From: Odobenus rosmarus divergens | Taxonomy: Eukaryota; Chordata; Mammalia; Carnivora; Odobenidae | Reading direction: 5' to 3' | NCBI RefSeq assembly: GCF_000321225.1 | Contig: NW_004450402.1 | Coordinates: forward strand, 2,764,344 to 2,828,343 | DNA length: 64,000 nt | Shown: piece by piece, positions 22,160 through 36,017 of the stretch | How the letters are laid out: each line of letters opens with the position of its first letter | How positions within the stretch are numbered: position 1 is the stretch's first letter | Position numbers and translations under genes: made by a program | The notes under the pieces: generated by a model | Told to the model about the DNA's origin: nothing | The model's input: the letters and a program-made list of their open reading frames with translations, nothing else | Database searches by the model: none

Positions 22160-22500
22160 ACAAAGTATGAACCTCAACTGCATCCTGGTTCAAAAACAAA
22201 AAAAAATGTAAAGTCATTTTTAAGACAATTGGAAATATCTGAATATGAACTTAGATGATAACAATCAAGATAATTTAAATTTCCTTAAGTATGATAAATG
22301 GTATTGAGTTAAATAGGAAAATGTCCTTATTTTTAGGATATGCATGCTGAAGTATTTAGGAATCAAGTGTCCTGATGAAGCTAGTATGGCAAAATGTGAC
22401 GTATTTAGGTGAAGAGTAAATAAGTATACCATTCTTTCAACTTTTATGTATGTTTAAATTTTCTCAAAATGAAAAGCTGAAGAAATTTAAACTGAAAAAA
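22160..22500 (+). mobile_element. Old L1 3' UTR remnant
   Basis: ATGTCCTTATTTTTAGGATA then GCTGAAGTATTTAGGAATCA and CTTTCAACTTTTATGTATGT, the same 3' UTR type as at 8.8 kb. Confidence 0.6.
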
Positions 22501-23544
22501 GAGTCTTTAGCAATGATTACTTTGTGAATGCATGGAGATAACACATGAATTTTTCAAACCTAATCTGGCAAAATCTGTCATAGCATGATTGAAGCCATTA
22601 AAATGACAATATTATAATAAAAATACAATATTCAAAACAAAAACAAACCTGCCCTATAAAGTAAATGAAGACATAACATTAAGTAATGGAATTTTGGAGC
22701 ATTATGCACATAATATCCAAAGTGAGCTTCAGCTTTTAAAACTCTAAAATTCACAGCAATATTTTCAGTCATAAATTGAAACATGGACTCATCTCCTGTC
22801 ATGATTTTCTGTAACTCTCTATCACCCAACAAATATAACTCTACTTTGGCTATAATATTTAGAAAACCTATTGAAGGAGCTTGCATATATTAGAAAAAGC
22901 TCTTAGTATCACAATTTTTAATTGCTGTATTTACTTCCCACGCAGAATAGCACACAATAAAACTTTAGCCTGAAGGAGAAAATGTAAACCCTCAATTATT
23001 AGAAATCATGTTTTTTACATGCAGTGTCTTTTAAGAGAACAAACACATAAAAACAAGCACATTCACAGATTTTGTTAAAAATACAGAAGTCTAATTTAGC
23101 AAATTTAAACCCCTTAAATACTTTACATTTCAAGCACATTTTAACAAGACAGTATTTTCAGATGATTTCTCCCAAACACTATTAACAATGTCCATTGTTC
23201 TTTTAAATCTTCAGTGAGGTCTACTTAAAAAAAGGATGAAAGTGTATTTCTCTGATAAACTATTTCCAAAGGAATAATATGTTATTTGTTTTAAAGAAGT
23301 TATTTTTATATATTAGAAATCCTAAGCGAATAAATGTAAATGAACTCATAAATGAAAACTTGGTTAGATCCAATGGAGGGCTGATGCTTAACCCTAGCAA
23401 AGGATTACTAGAAATGTGGACCTATCAATTAACAGTGAAGCCCTACTGTCAGCCAAAGGAACAACTGGTATCAATCAGTTTTATTGTTAACTTTTTCTTA
23501 TAATAGTGATGATTAATGGTAATTTAAAATTAGCTTAAAATTGA
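22501..23544. other. Intergenic AT-rich stretch
   Basis: No SINE and no recognisable gene. Two ORFs of 74-84 codons have no coding features. Confidence 0.5.
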
Positions 23545-24245
23545 CTTGGTGCTGAAGTGGCTGAACTGCCAGGAGGGGCCTGAGTGTGCCTGAAGGACCC
23601 AAGATTATCTAAAGGTACAGGGAAAATGGTGGAAGATTCATCATCACCACTGCCAGAGAGTGATTTATGGCTTGTTCTTTACTTAAGCTCTCATTTTGGC
23701 TTCATAGTATATATCTTGTGGGCTTTTATTCCTGAATCTTCGCTAAATTCCTTAGGCTTAACCTATTGGTCTCAAAAATATTGGGCGGTCGCACTGCCCA
23801 CCTACCTTGTCATTACCATAGTAACTGGTTATGTACCCTTATTTGGAATAAACAAGATGAGCACTTCATTCAACTCCATCCATACAATCATAGATAACTA
23901 TGCTAAAAATCAAGAGCAGAAGACATACTAAGAAAAGGCCATACCAGCATTAAGAGATACTCCTATTAGTGAAGTAAACCAAATGTTCTTTCTTACAGCC
24001 AAAGAACTTTATGCCGAAAACTGAATTCTATATAGACTAAAACCAAGCATTTATTATGTTTTTGACGTTAATAATTTTGACCATAACTATTTTGACTATC
24101 TCTTATTTATACCCAGTATTGGAATGTCAAAAAAAGCAAGTTGAACTTCTTCTAAATTCTATTAATATATAAATGTTCTCAAATATTAGTTATTAATGGA
24201 CAGAATAAAATACTGTATTACCATGTAACAGACTTTTAAAAAAAT
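23545..24245 (+). mobile_element. Extent of the PIGP retrocopy including UTR-derived parts
   Basis: Sequence either side of the pseudo-ORF is continuous with it. Upstream is a 5' UTR-like stretch that keeps the frame open from 23584. Downstream is an AT-rich 3' UTR-like stretch with AATAAA about 30 bases before an A-rich run at about 24238. I could not find convincing target-site duplications, so the ends are approximate. Confidence 0.55.
23626..24024 (+). pseudogene. PIGP: PIGP processed pseudogene
   Basis: An intronless copy of PIGP, the small two-helix subunit of the GPI-N-acetylglucosaminyltransferase that starts GPI-anchor synthesis in the ER. Starting at ATG 23626 it reads [60 protein letters not shown] and on to [12 protein letters not shown], then TAA (23929-23931) where the parent has Gln. 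The same frame continues as [20 protein letters not shown] to KELYAEN and the family's natural stop TGA (24022-24024). There are 132 codons against 134 residues in the human short form, with no frameshift. The lack of introns and a trailing AATAAA (about 24205) mark a retrocopy. Its 5' UTR-like part begins about 23545. Confidence 0.93.
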
Positions 24246-24654
24246 AAGTATCAGTTAAAGCAAGAAGTCCCTCCAGAGAGACATTCATGTTGTAATTTTC
24301 AAATGGCAAAATATAAAATAAGAAATAAGCTCAAATTGTATATTAATATACAGTATAATTTATTGTTCTTAAAAAATAGTTCAGCATTCATAAAGTCATT
24401 TAACATCAGAACTGAAAACTAAATGAATACTGTATGTGCTACTTAGCACTGCATCTGATTATAAACGTTTTTCTACCCTCAAGTCATATGTTCAGAATCA
24501 TTTGACAACACTTCTGAAATTAAAATCATAAAGTGTAAAAGTCATTGCTTGTGTCATCCTCATCAATTCAGAAGAATGTGTATAGACACAAATGGTCACT
24601 GTGTAATAAGGAATTTGGCTTTACCCAAAGAAAGTTCTGGCCTACATCTTTAGG

Positions 24655-25095
24655 ACCTCATACCTGATAATTTATGCTAACAAGCTGACTCAGGATGAAC
24701 CCCTGTAACTTGATGTCAACCAGTTTTCCAGGGAGGGCCAGGGCTGGAGAGTTCAACCCTGCGGGCAAAGAATCAATCATGCCAAATAATAAAGCTTCAA
24801 TAAGAAGTTGGACACCAAAGCATGAGTGAGCTTTCCTGATTGGCAATATTGTGTGTATACTGTGGCCAGGAATAAGTAACACTGTCCAGGACCCCACAGG
24901 GAGTAGACAACCGGAAAGGACAACTGGAATATGAACCCCTCCTAGATTCTACCCTATATGCCTCTCCTTCGGGTGGTTCAAATTTGCATCCTTTCTTGGT
25001 AATAAATGTGATTGTGAGTGTAATAGCTTTCAGTAAGTTCTGTCTTTCTAGTGAATTATTGAACCTGAAGGTAAATTTGGGAAACCCATGAACTT
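24655..25095 (+). repeat. Ancient LTR-like interspersed repeat, family not assigned
   Basis: Ends with a TTGGTAATAAATGTGATTG motif and TTCAGTAAGTTCTG...CTAGTGAATTATTGAACC, closely resembling the distal part of the repeat at 58.1-58.2 kb. No coding capacity. Confidence 0.5.
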
Positions 25096-25699
25096 GCAGT
25101 CACCAAGACACTCTCTACTATAGAGTTTCATATCTTTGGCGTTTGAAGGCAAGTTATTTCCTCTTTGCTATTTTTTTTTCTGGAACACGTATGTAATAAT
25201 CAATCCTGCTTTGAAGGAATTCAAAACTTTTAAGAACCGTAAGAAAGACCATTTACTAATGCTGGTCACTATCTGACTCTGTTGAATGGTAGTAATTATA
25301 AGATTTTAATTATGAGGTGTATTTGCATAGCACTGAGATTCAAGGATTGTGACATACTTCCAACAAAAGAAGTATTCCAATTCCGAAAAGATGTAAAGAT
25401 TTTCAGTTAATTCTTTTCACAAGAAGAAACCAAAGTATCCATTTTTAAAATGCTGATATTCTTAAATAAATAAATAAAATGCTGATACTCTTTAGTGATC
25501 TTTTAAAACAAAGCATTTTGTACAAGGTTATTTCACTAATAGAGGTGGAAATGAAATCCTTTATATTGCTTATCATTTGATTTCTATGCACTGAATTGAT
25601 AGTCACAATAGAAGCAATTATATTCAACGATTTATGAAGAAAATATACCAATTACTGTAATTACTTAACCTTGAGGCTAGCAAAGAGATAATTTATTTA

Positions 25700-28600
25700 A
25701 AACAAGAACAAAAAAATTAGGCTATTATCACACAGATAGAGCGGTTCTAACTAGTTTAAGTAAAACCCAGTCTTCCATGCTAGAGCATAAGCTAGAAAAA
25801 AGGAAGGAAGATCACACATGATAAAGGTAACTAGAGAGATATGGAAAGGATCAGGGAGTCATTCAGATGTACAGTAAGGAGTCTAATTCAGTTAAGTCAA
25901 ACACGGATGAAAAGGGAAACAAGGAAATATAGGAAGAAATTTATATGGTTAATTACGAAAATCTTTTTCATTAATCTACTCAATAGATAACTGGATACCA
26001 AAAAATGACAAAGAGAAATTGATCCATTAAAAAGCCATTTAACAAAAGAAGAATTTATACATTCCTCTAAATTATGTCCATAAAAAATTTAAATATACAA
26101 ATCACATTCCCAAACTCAAAGGAATCTTTCTAAACAAATGAAATACATAGACATATAAACAAATTCAGAATTCAAATCATTAAAAAAATATTTTAAAAAT
26201 CACAGTAAATTATATCTCATAATAAGAAATAAAACAACCAAATGACAGCTATATACATTTGTTGAAGTTTCAAAAGCTCAATGATGGAGCAATGGCGCAT
26301 AATTTATTTAAATAAGTACTGTTTACTAATGTTTATATAATATACCTATTTTAATATTCTGTTAGATAATGGATTTAAAGAGCAAATGTTGAAACATCCA
26401 AAAAATTGAATTATATTATTCGTAAAACGTCAATTTCCCCATGTGTCCAAAGTAGTGAATTACAGTAATATCCTCCAGAAAAGTCAGGTATTTGGTAAAG
26501 CAAGGCACATAGGACCAGATTTTGATAAAGGTGCTTTTTCTTTGGTCCTGTAATTACTTTAAATATGCTACATATCTGGGAGATTCTTAAGATGACTTTC
26601 AATATAGCATAAATAATTTATAAACCTTTTCTTACGTAAAGCATACATCCACATGTAATTAAATATTATAACAATGAAAGTGTAAATAAAATAAGTGATG
26701 CTAAACCCTATTTTTAAAAACAAAACTCAGTTGAATGACTATACAATGACATTTTAAAAGTCCAATAACTTGATATGTAGGAAAAGTGTATCAATTCTTA
26801 AGAATAATCAATATTACTCTAAGTCTACTGGGCACAAAGTCAATTACTTTCTTTTCAGATTCTGTCTCCTTAGAATCTAGTTTTAATATTAAACTACCTT
26901 TCCTTCTATGAAATTGTGACATTCAATATAAATTGATGTAAACATTTAAGTTTTGCATCTCTAAGCTACAGTTTCTGCCATAAAAGTAGCCTACAACTTC
27001 CCTAAAAACACTTGCTAAAGAACTGGTGATATTACTGTGTTGAAACATCGACATATTGAATTTCAAACTTTTCTTCCCAAATACCATATTCTTATTTATT
27101 TTTTATTTTTATTTTTTATTTATTTTTTAATAGAACTATCAACTGGCACTTTTCTCCCATGAATTAGGGCATTTTATAATGAACAAAGTAGTTGAGAGAT
27201 AACAAGTAAACTTTAAAAAGTAAGAATTTAAATAATCAAGAAATCATCATTATATAAGATTGATACAATAAGGCTTTTGGAGGTCATCAAAACACACACC
27301 ACACAGACATATGAAAATGGCATTATCTGTATAAATGACATGATCTAGGATACAGGCCCCCCTTCTCAAATACGATTCCTTCTCTATGAATTAAAAATTA
27401 TAAGCTACACAACCCAATCTCTAATAACATCTTTAAGCCTACTAGAAAAGCAAAATATAAATTAAGCTTGTCTAATAAAAGTTTGGTTTGAAAATATGCT
27501 TTAGACTACTTTGTCCTTTCTCACAACTCTTGATTATATTTTTATAGACTTTAGTGGGAACCTTAAAATTGTGTTATTTTGGACACCGGAAAATATATTA
27601 TAGTAACTAACATGTCTGATATCCAATATTTGCTTTCATCATTTTTTGAAGGGACACTCAGCCCGAAATAACAATTAGTTGTAAATGTACACTGATTTAA
27701 TATATACTAGTACCTAACTAGTACTTCCGTGTGGGCTGAACATAAATCTTTATATGTACTCTTGAATTCTTTGCATTTGTAGGACTTAGATTTCACTCAG
27801 CAGTAGATAATAAGATGTCTGAATGCTGTTACAATCTAAAAACACCACGCTCAGAATGTGGTAAAGTTATTAAACAAATACTCTAAAAGATGGTCACTGA
27901 AAATCATAGGGCTAAATCAATCAGGCTTCCAGAATGTTTAGTTAGTTCCAATTTGGAATCACCAGCAAACTGATTTAAGATATTTTGTAATTTTAATCAC
28001 TTTTAAACTCAGAATGGAACAGATTAGGCCTGTGTCCTAGAGAGACATGGTTTGCATAAGTAAAGGAACACAGCCAGTCCTAATAAGCCAAAAGTACCCA
28101 AAAGTTTGTAACACAGAATTTTTGAGCCAAATTCTATTTAACAAAATCCATTATGACTCTATAAAAATATTTATTTTTTTTACAGTTTTTATACTGTTAG
28201 AATGGGAGACTTTTAAAAATATATAAAGCATGAATGAAAAAATAAAGTAAAATACTTCTCATACATAATAGGTAATTCTATCTATAGTCAATAATTAAAT
28301 TAAATCCATACTCCAATTTTAGAAAGTATTCTTGCCCAACAATTCACTTTACCATTTTTGCTATATTTTCTCTCCCCTTTGAGCCAATTTATTAAATAAC
28401 TCATGTAATTTACAACCTCAACTCCAGTGCTAATCAAAATGGAAAAGAAACCACTATCTTAAATCTAAGTGGTGGCTCCTTCCCAGCAGCTTTTACAGGC
28501 CCACAGAAAGGGAGCTCAGAATTCGCTACCTCTCCCAGACATGTGACCAGAGTATTCCTGGGATGGTGGGTTTATGAGAGGCCAAAAAGTTCTGAGCAGC

Positions 28601-29762
28601 CTTGAGTTTACAGCTACAGTGCCATTTAAAATAATATAATATCATGGCAATCTGGAATGTCTCTAAGAAAGGTCATTTTGGTCTCAATTAGTTATTATTT
28701 TGGTTGTTGTTTTTAACAGTTGTAGATTAAAGGAAGTTTTTACAGATCAATGACCAAAATGTTCACTTAAAAACATTTTAGTTGTGTACAGAATATGCTT
28801 TGATAGTTCAAAATTCTCCAAGTGGAGATATTAGACAATAATAATTATTTTAAATTATTAAATGACTATTTAATCCTTTTAAATTCATTTTGAAATTTTA
28901 ATGGAAACTACCACATATAGAAGTTTAATTTAAAGAAATATTAAGGATTTATCTGATTTACAGAAAAGAAATACAATTAGAAGATTAAGGACAAAACTCC
29001 ATTAGTGCAATAGTCTCTGGCTACTATCTAGCCCAGGAGCAACTGGATTGCTTTCAGCAGTTTCAAAGCACTAAAAGATCTTAAAATGTAGATGGAGAAA
29101 TAGATGTGTGTATTTCCCTACACTAAATTTAAATACGAATTTTATTCTCTCACAAATTAGACCCAGGATGTAACTTTATCGATTTTTATGTACTTGAACA
29201 AATGACATTTAGCAATCCTTTCTTTAGTTATCTTTTGTATAAATATAAAAATCTCAGATACATGAAAATGTTTTTCAAATCATACTTCTATTTCTTCACA
29301 GCTTTATAGGCAATTATAATTATAATTTTCAAACTCTGAATATTCCATGTGATTTGATATTTCTGTACAGAAAAAGATAAAAAACATTTAATAAGATTAA
29401 ATAGATAATTTGCAAAAATTGGTATCTGACATTTGTTGTGTGCTCTTGCAAAGAGTGCATAGGACATTTCTGCAGCAATCAAAAGGCCAAATCTTTTTAA
29501 ACCCAGATTTCAAGTTTTCTCCAATAATTAATCTAATCCCTGGAAATAATTCCAAGCTTTGATTTCTAGATGCAATTGGTATTTTGTTAACATATACACA
29601 TATTTTTTATCCTTAAACTTTTATATTTTCAAACCATTTGAACAATATGATGAGATTCAGCATGATGATGTCTTCTTAGAATCTGTAGAAGTCCTCTATG
29701 CAAGATTAATGTTGACATTCCTAGTGCACCATTGTGAAAAACCAGTTAAAGATAGTATACGA
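25700..29762 (-). other. SLC35A3: Probable SLC35A3 3' UTR and downstream flank, without Can-SINEs
   Basis: Downstream of the stop codon the sequence is AT-rich and has no Can-SINE, L1 or L2 that I can recognise, unlike the rest of the window. Minus-strand AATAAA hexamers occur at 29146-29141, 28393-28388, 28175-28170 and 25697-25692. Which of them ends the transcript cannot be decided from sequence. A long AU-rich 3' UTR is the simplest reading of the nearest part; no ORF here resembles a protein. Confidence 0.4.
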
Positions 29763-29978
<216 letters not shown>

Positions 29979-29989
29979 CTACATTCTAG

Positions 29990-30215
29990 GTATTCAAGCC
30001 AAGTGTTTTACATGCATCTCATTTCGTTCTTATAACCATCGTATGAAGTATTAGTATTATCCTCATTTTTTTATATACGAGGTAACTGAGGGCTAGAGAG
30101 TTTAAGTAACTTGCTTAAAGTCCCACAACTTTAAGTGGAAGACAAGATTCAAATCTAGGTATGTTTGACTCTAGAGCCCATACTTTCCTCCACTGCACTG
30201 TATTGTCTCCCAAAG
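29990..30215 (-). mobile_element. MIR, antisense
   Basis: AGTATTAGTATTATCCTCAT, GAGGTAACTGAGGGCTAGAG and TTAAGTAACTTGCTTAAAGT: the complement of a near full-length MIR. Confidence 0.75.
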
Positions 30216-30294
30216 CAAAAGATGTTTTAAATGTATTTCCCCTTAATATGTCTTTTGCCTGCAATACACTGAATAATAAAAGATCTCAACTTAA

Positions 30295-30493
30295 GGGGCG
30301 CCTGGGTAGCTACGTCGTTAAGCATCTGCCTTCAGCTCAGGTCATGATCCCAGGGTCCTGGGATCAAGCCCTACATCGGGCTCCCTGCTCCGCGGGAAGC
30401 CTGCTTCTCCCTCTCCCACTCCCCCTCCTTGTGTTCCCTCTCTCACTTTGTCTCTCTCTGTCAAATAAATAAATAAAATCTTAAAAAAAAAAA
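30295..30493 (+). mobile_element. Can-SINE, sense
   Basis: TSD AAAAGATCTCAACTT on both sides. Confidence 0.93.
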
Positions 30494-30929
30494 GATCTCA
30501 ACTTTTAAATATTTGAAAATATAAATGGAAAATGGCATTCTTTTGAGACCAAAGTAAAGTTTTTTGTTTGTTTTTTTAGTAAAAGTTCAGTTTAAAATCC
30601 AAGGTAGTAATAGGCAAAACTCGGGACCAATTTCATAGGATGCTTTACAAAATGAAATTCAATTAAATGCAGGTAGACTTGGTTTAGTCTTTATTTTATC
30701 TATCCAGAGATATAATATACCTTATTGTAAACTGGAAACGAACTTAAACTGGTACTGGAACTTGAAGTGGACATAAAGTGAATACCAATCTTAACTTTTA
30801 AGACATATATTCTTCAAAGTACTATTACAGCGACATGAGTTAGTCTTGGTTTTAAAGTTTCTATTAACAGTGCAAAGTCACTCCCATGAGCTTTACAACA
30901 ATAAACATTTGTTCTATAAAGGAAAAAGA

Positions 30930-31325
30930 TCACAACCCTTATTATAACATAGAGGGTCCTTCCTAATGTGGTCCCTCTGACCTCATCTCCCATATTCCAC
31001 CCACCCAATCTGTAATTCAGCCACTCCATTCAGTGAACGCAGTGTGCCTTTCAGGACAGTGTCCTTGTGGATGCTACTCCCTCTGCTTGCAATGTCTTTT
31101 CTCCCAAGAAAATTGATTATTCATAACTCAGGTCTAATGTCTCCAAGACTCATTCCCCTAGGCAGAGGTACTCCATGATCACATTTATTAAACCATATTA
31201 AATGATGCATTATTGACACGTCTGCGCCCCTGCTTCACCATGTGCTCCTCATTCATCATTATACCCCAAGTGCCTAGGATATAGAGAGAGCTCAATAATT
31301 ATCTGCTGTGATAAATATCTAGTGT
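30930..31325 (+). mobile_element. L2 3' end
   Basis: CTACTCCCTCTGCTTGCAAT then GCCTAGGATATAGAGAGAGC and TCAATAATTATCTGCTG follow the L2 3' end consensus order in sense. Confidence 0.7.
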
Positions 31326-31625
31326 TGGTTTTCTGTAAATGGGCAACTTTTCAAAAGCCTTGGATGCAGGTACACATGTAAGTTTATGATTAACATAAAA
31401 CTTCCTACAATACCTCTTGAAGAAAATTACCACCATAGGAATATTTCATAATTATTTAGGCTTTGGATAAGCTTCTGACTGAAAACTTTGTCAGGCATTC
31501 TGACCTTTGCCTAGCTTTCTGGACCTCTGGAATTACATAGAATCACGAGCTCAACTGAAAAGTTGTCTGATCCAATTTTCTACCCACTGCAGGAATCTAT
31601 TCTATGAAAATCCTTTCTTTCTTTC

Positions 31626-31821
31626 TTTTTTTTAAGATTTTACTTATTTATTTGATGGAGAGAGACACAGCAAGAGAGGGAACACAAGCAGAGGGAGTGG
31701 GAGAGGGAGAAGCAGGCTTCCCGCCGAGCAGGGAGCCCATTGCGGGGCTTGATCCCAGGACCCTGGGATCAGGACCTGAGCCGAAGGCAGACACTTAATA
31801 ACTGAGCTACCCAGGCACCCC
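31626..31821 (-). mobile_element. Can-SINE, antisense
   Basis: TTCTATGAAA flanks both sides; full length. Confidence 0.92.
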
Positions 31822-32044
31822 AATTCTATGAAATTTCTAACAGGATCTACTAGAATACCTAATAATGTCAGGAAACCTCCACTTGTCAAGACAGCTATTT
31901 TTAGATGGTTCTGAAAGAAAAAATTTTGTTGGGAAAAAACTATCAGAATATAATGACTGTTTCATGGATTTGAGCACGTGATTTCCAACAGAATTATATA
32001 TATACTTCATTGATGCACTGATCATAAAATTCTCATTTATTCAC

Positions 32045-32195
32045 ATGTCTACCTCTCTAATCACTGTGACCTCCTTGAGGAGAGGAAATCCTATCTCATT
32101 CATACATTCCTGTTTGTCCAGGATCTGGTAGAATGAAAGGAAGACACATAGTAAATTTTTGATGGAAGAATGAACAAGCCTAAATGCAAGGATGG
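32045..32195 (+). mobile_element. L2 3' end fragment
   Basis: TGTGACCTCCTTGAGGAGAG, ATCCTATCTCATTCATACA and the terminal AAATTTTTGATGGAAGAATG match the last part of L2. Confidence 0.65.
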
Positions 32196-33329
32196 TTAAT
32201 ACCAATAAGCAAAATAATCAACACAAGAATAGTAAGTTAGGAAAGGGAATACTGATGATATATCAATAGAGATGTTTAGCAGTCAGCTGAAAATAGGGAT
32301 CTAGAGTGGAAGTGAAGTTGGGACTTATCTTCACAGAGAAGACAAACAAGACTTGGCAGTGAATGAGATGAATGAAAGAGTAAGGATTGATAGGGTACTA
32401 AAGGAGCAGTCAGAAAGGCAAGTACAGGGGAATCACTTCTGAGAAAACAACAAACAAAATAAAACAAAAAACAGTTTTAGGAAGTGAAATGGGGATAACA
32501 AAGGAAAATACATTAATACATTTGGAATAGAGGTCATTGGATTTATTGCTTAAGAGATGTTCTTCACAAAAATCAGAATACATAAAGATAGAGGGTCTAG
32601 TTATAAGAAAAATAATCCATCTCCTTCAACTGACTCAGTGTCAAAACATTCATTCATTCGTTCATTCAATAATAACAGAATCATTGTCTTTTCTCTTTTC
32701 ATCTTCATCCCAGCATACCTTACATAGTCCCTCAGAAACATGGATTTACATGCAGGTATGTATCTTATTGACAAATTACTTCTCTTTTGTCCCTCTACTG
32801 ATTTACCTTTTCATTTACTTGTTTATTGTTTATTCCCTGCATGATTCAAAGATTTAAAAGTTAACACCCTGAGTCAGCCTTATATGAGATGTTTTTTTTT
32901 TAAAGGTATGCCTTTTTCAATGTACCCTAAAAATCTACAGTTCCAAAACATCTAAAATAATTTAAAGTTCCAAACATACTCAAATAATACATCAGCACAT
33001 AATTTCCCCATTTAATGAATAGAGGTTAAAGCATCATTAAGATACAGGTCCTAGTTGTTAGGCTAGTCTCACTAGCTAAGTAATTCATTCCCATACCAAA
33101 CTGGAAACAGAAATACTTTAAAATTCATGCCGCAGAGAAATTATACATTTCAACAGGCCTGTCCCAGACCTATTATCCAGGTTGCTAGAAAAATGAAACC
33201 ATAAATGTTCAATATAGAAATATAAAGAGCATATTATGTTTTTTTGGTGCCACATTCCATCCATAATCTTATCTCATTCTCAATAACACAAATGAATTTT
33301 ACTAGCTGTATTAAAATTTTAAGATCTTG

Positions 33330-34560
33330 AACATTCATTCAAACACACAGAGTACCTATTATAGGCCAAGCTCTGGCTTTGCTGACTTATAAAATGGTAA
33401 TAAATCTGAAGAAAGGAGGAAAGAATGTTAGAATGGAGGGGGGGTGCTCTTTTATTTAGGGACGTCTCCTGATAAAAGTAAATTTGAGCCAAGACCTGAG
33501 GATGTGAGGGAGTTTGTCATGTGGAATACATAGGGGATGAGTATTTCAAGATGACTGAAGGGCAAGTCAAAGCCTATGGCAAAGAGGTTATTGTAAATTT
33601 AAAAAAAAAAAAATGAAGGAAGGAAGGAAGGAGAGGAAGGAAAGAAGGAGTGAACAAGAGGAAAGTAATATCAGATGAGGACAGAAAGGTAGCTGAGGGC
33701 CATATCAAATAGGCCATTAATAATGACAACTTTTAGGTGACATGGAAAGCAAAAGGTTTCTGAGCAGAGTGGTGATACCTAATTTACATTGAAAATAGTC
33801 AGTCTGTTTGCTGAATGGAGAACATTATAGGGGTACAGAGCAAGAGAAGAAGCAAGGAGATATATCAAGAGATTATTTCCTTAATGATAAATGAGTATGC
33901 CTTGTACCAGGGTGGTAGCAACGGAAGTTGTAAGAAATGGTTGACTCTGGAGATATTAAAAAGGAAGAGGCGACAGGCTTTATTTCTACATTAGAATGAT
34001 GTGTGAGAGAAGGGTAAAGAGAAGTTGATGACCTTACTTCTTACTTCACTCAACAGATAAAGAACTTCCATATATTTTAACTTTCTAAGTCTGTCTACAT
34101 CCATATCTACAGACCTTTTCTTAGGTTACTGGGGATAAACTGTTCCTGTTTAAGTCAAGGAGAATTTTGGCCTAAGCAACTGGAAGAATGGAGGTGCTGC
34201 TATTTACTAAATCGGGAAACCCTTATAAGGATAGGGAATGAATTATGTAGTAGACAGTCAAGTGAAAATATCAAATAGGCAATTAAATACACAAGCCTGG
34301 AATTCAAATTAAAATGTGAAAGTTGAAAGAAAGAAAAAGAGACAGAGAGAAAGAAAGAAAGGAAGGGAAGGTTATCAGCATATAGATGGTATTTAAAGCC
34401 TTGGGAATACAGATCACCCAAGGGAGTGAGTGTAAATAAGAGGTTCAAGGACAGATCCTTCGGAGACTCCAAAGTTTAGAGGTTCAGAAGATGAGGAGGG
34501 GAGTGAAGTTAGAGGAAAACCAAGACTAGTAACCCGGAATCCACTAAAATATAATCTCAT
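33330..34560 (-). mobile_element. Long L2 fragment, antisense
   Basis: About 1.2 kb in antisense L2 order: TACCTATTATAGGCCAAGC, GCCTTGTACCAGGGTGGTAG, TTTGGCCTAAGCAACTGGAA, ATCAGCATATAGATGGTATT and AAGGGAGTGAGTGTAAATAA. Includes GGAAG and GAAA simple repeats. Non-coding. Confidence 0.75.
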
Positions 34561-34619
34561 TACTCTGGGATTATAAATTAATAATTACAAAAAAAAATAT
34601 TAGGACCTTCAATACCAGC

Positions 34620-34870
34620 TGTAATGGGTTATTAATCACACTTCATTCTTCCTGACTCTGTCTCCTCCCTTGGCATCCATGACACCACATATCCAGTGTC
34701 TCCTGCCTCACCCATCATTCCGTTTGCAATTCTCTTCCCAACCACTCTTCTTCCTGCCACCACCTAAGAGTTTTCTCATGCATCACATTCTCTACATAAA
34801 CTATCCTCTTTAAGAATGTCATCTACTCTCCTGGCTTTACCTATATCAATTCTGCACATAAAAATGCCAT
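34620..34870 (+). mobile_element. L2-like fragment
   Basis: CT-rich sequence with CATCACATTCTCTACATAAA-type blocks, consistent with sense L2 3' half; weak. Confidence 0.4.
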
Positions 34871-35049
34871 TATATGACTTATTTTATGACTTTATATGAC
34901 TTATGAACTTTTTTATATGACATTTTATTTGGGAAAAAAGTTTGGAAAAAATTTTCCAATCTACTGGCAAAATTCTGGCTAGTCAAATTTGTATAAAAAA
35001 CTTTCTAGTGGAAGATTTTCTTTTATGCATTTAGTTTGAAATCTGTTTT

Positions 35050-35735
35050 AGAAGACAGTTAAATGATAGGAAAGGAAACAGACTGAGGGTTGCTGGAGGG
35101 GAGGAGGTGGAGGGATGGGGTAACTGGGTGATGGACATTAAGGAGGGCATGTGATGTTATGAGCACTGGGTATTATATAAGATTGATGAATCATAGGCCT
35201 GTACTTCTGAAATCAATAATACATTATATGTTAATTAATTGAATTTAAATTTAAAAATGTTAAAAAAAAAGATAAAAACAGAGAGGGAGGTGAACCATAG
35301 TCTCTTAACCCTAGGAAACAATCTGAGGGTTGCTGGAGGGGAGATGGGTAGGGGGTGGGGTAACTGGGTCTAGGGCATTAAGGAGGGTACGTGATTTAAT
35401 GAACACTGGGTGTTATATGCAACTGATGAATCACTAAATTCTCCCCCTGGGGGCGCCTGGGTGGCTCAGTCGTTAAGCGTCTGCCTTTGGCTCAGGTCAT
35501 GATCCCAGGGTCTCGGGATCGAGCCCCACATCAGGCTCCCTGCTCGATGGGAAGTCTGCTTCTCCCTCTCCCACTCCCCCTGCTTGTGCTCCCTCTCTGG
35601 CTGTGTCTCTCTCTGTCAAATGAATAAGTAAGATCTTAAAAAAAAAAAAAAAAAAATCCTCTCCCTGAAACTAATAATACATTATATGTTAACTAAATTG
35701 AATTTAAATAATTTTTTAAAAATAAAGAAAAGACC
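35050..35735 (+). mobile_element. L1 3' end with a tandem module, split by a SINE
   Basis: Two consecutive copies of the CTGAGGGTTGCTGGAGGGGA...GAGCACTGGGTATTATA module (about 35080 and 35320). The second is interrupted by the SINE at 35449 and resumes as AATAATACATTATATGTTAA. Typical carnivore L1 3' UTR. Confidence 0.85.
35449..35657 (+). mobile_element. Can-SINE, sense, inside an L1 3' UTR
   Basis: Flanks AAATTCTCCCCCTG and AAATCCTCTCCCTG; A17 tail. Confidence 0.92.
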
Positions 35736-35858
35736 ACTAAATGGATTTTTTACTATGTTTCCTTGATCCTTCAAAAGTTGTAATAAAACAAAATTTTCAT
35801 ACCAGATCTTATTAAGATTCTTAATAAGAGACTTAAAGAAAAAGAAAAGAATGTATTA

Positions 35859-36017
<159 letters not shown>

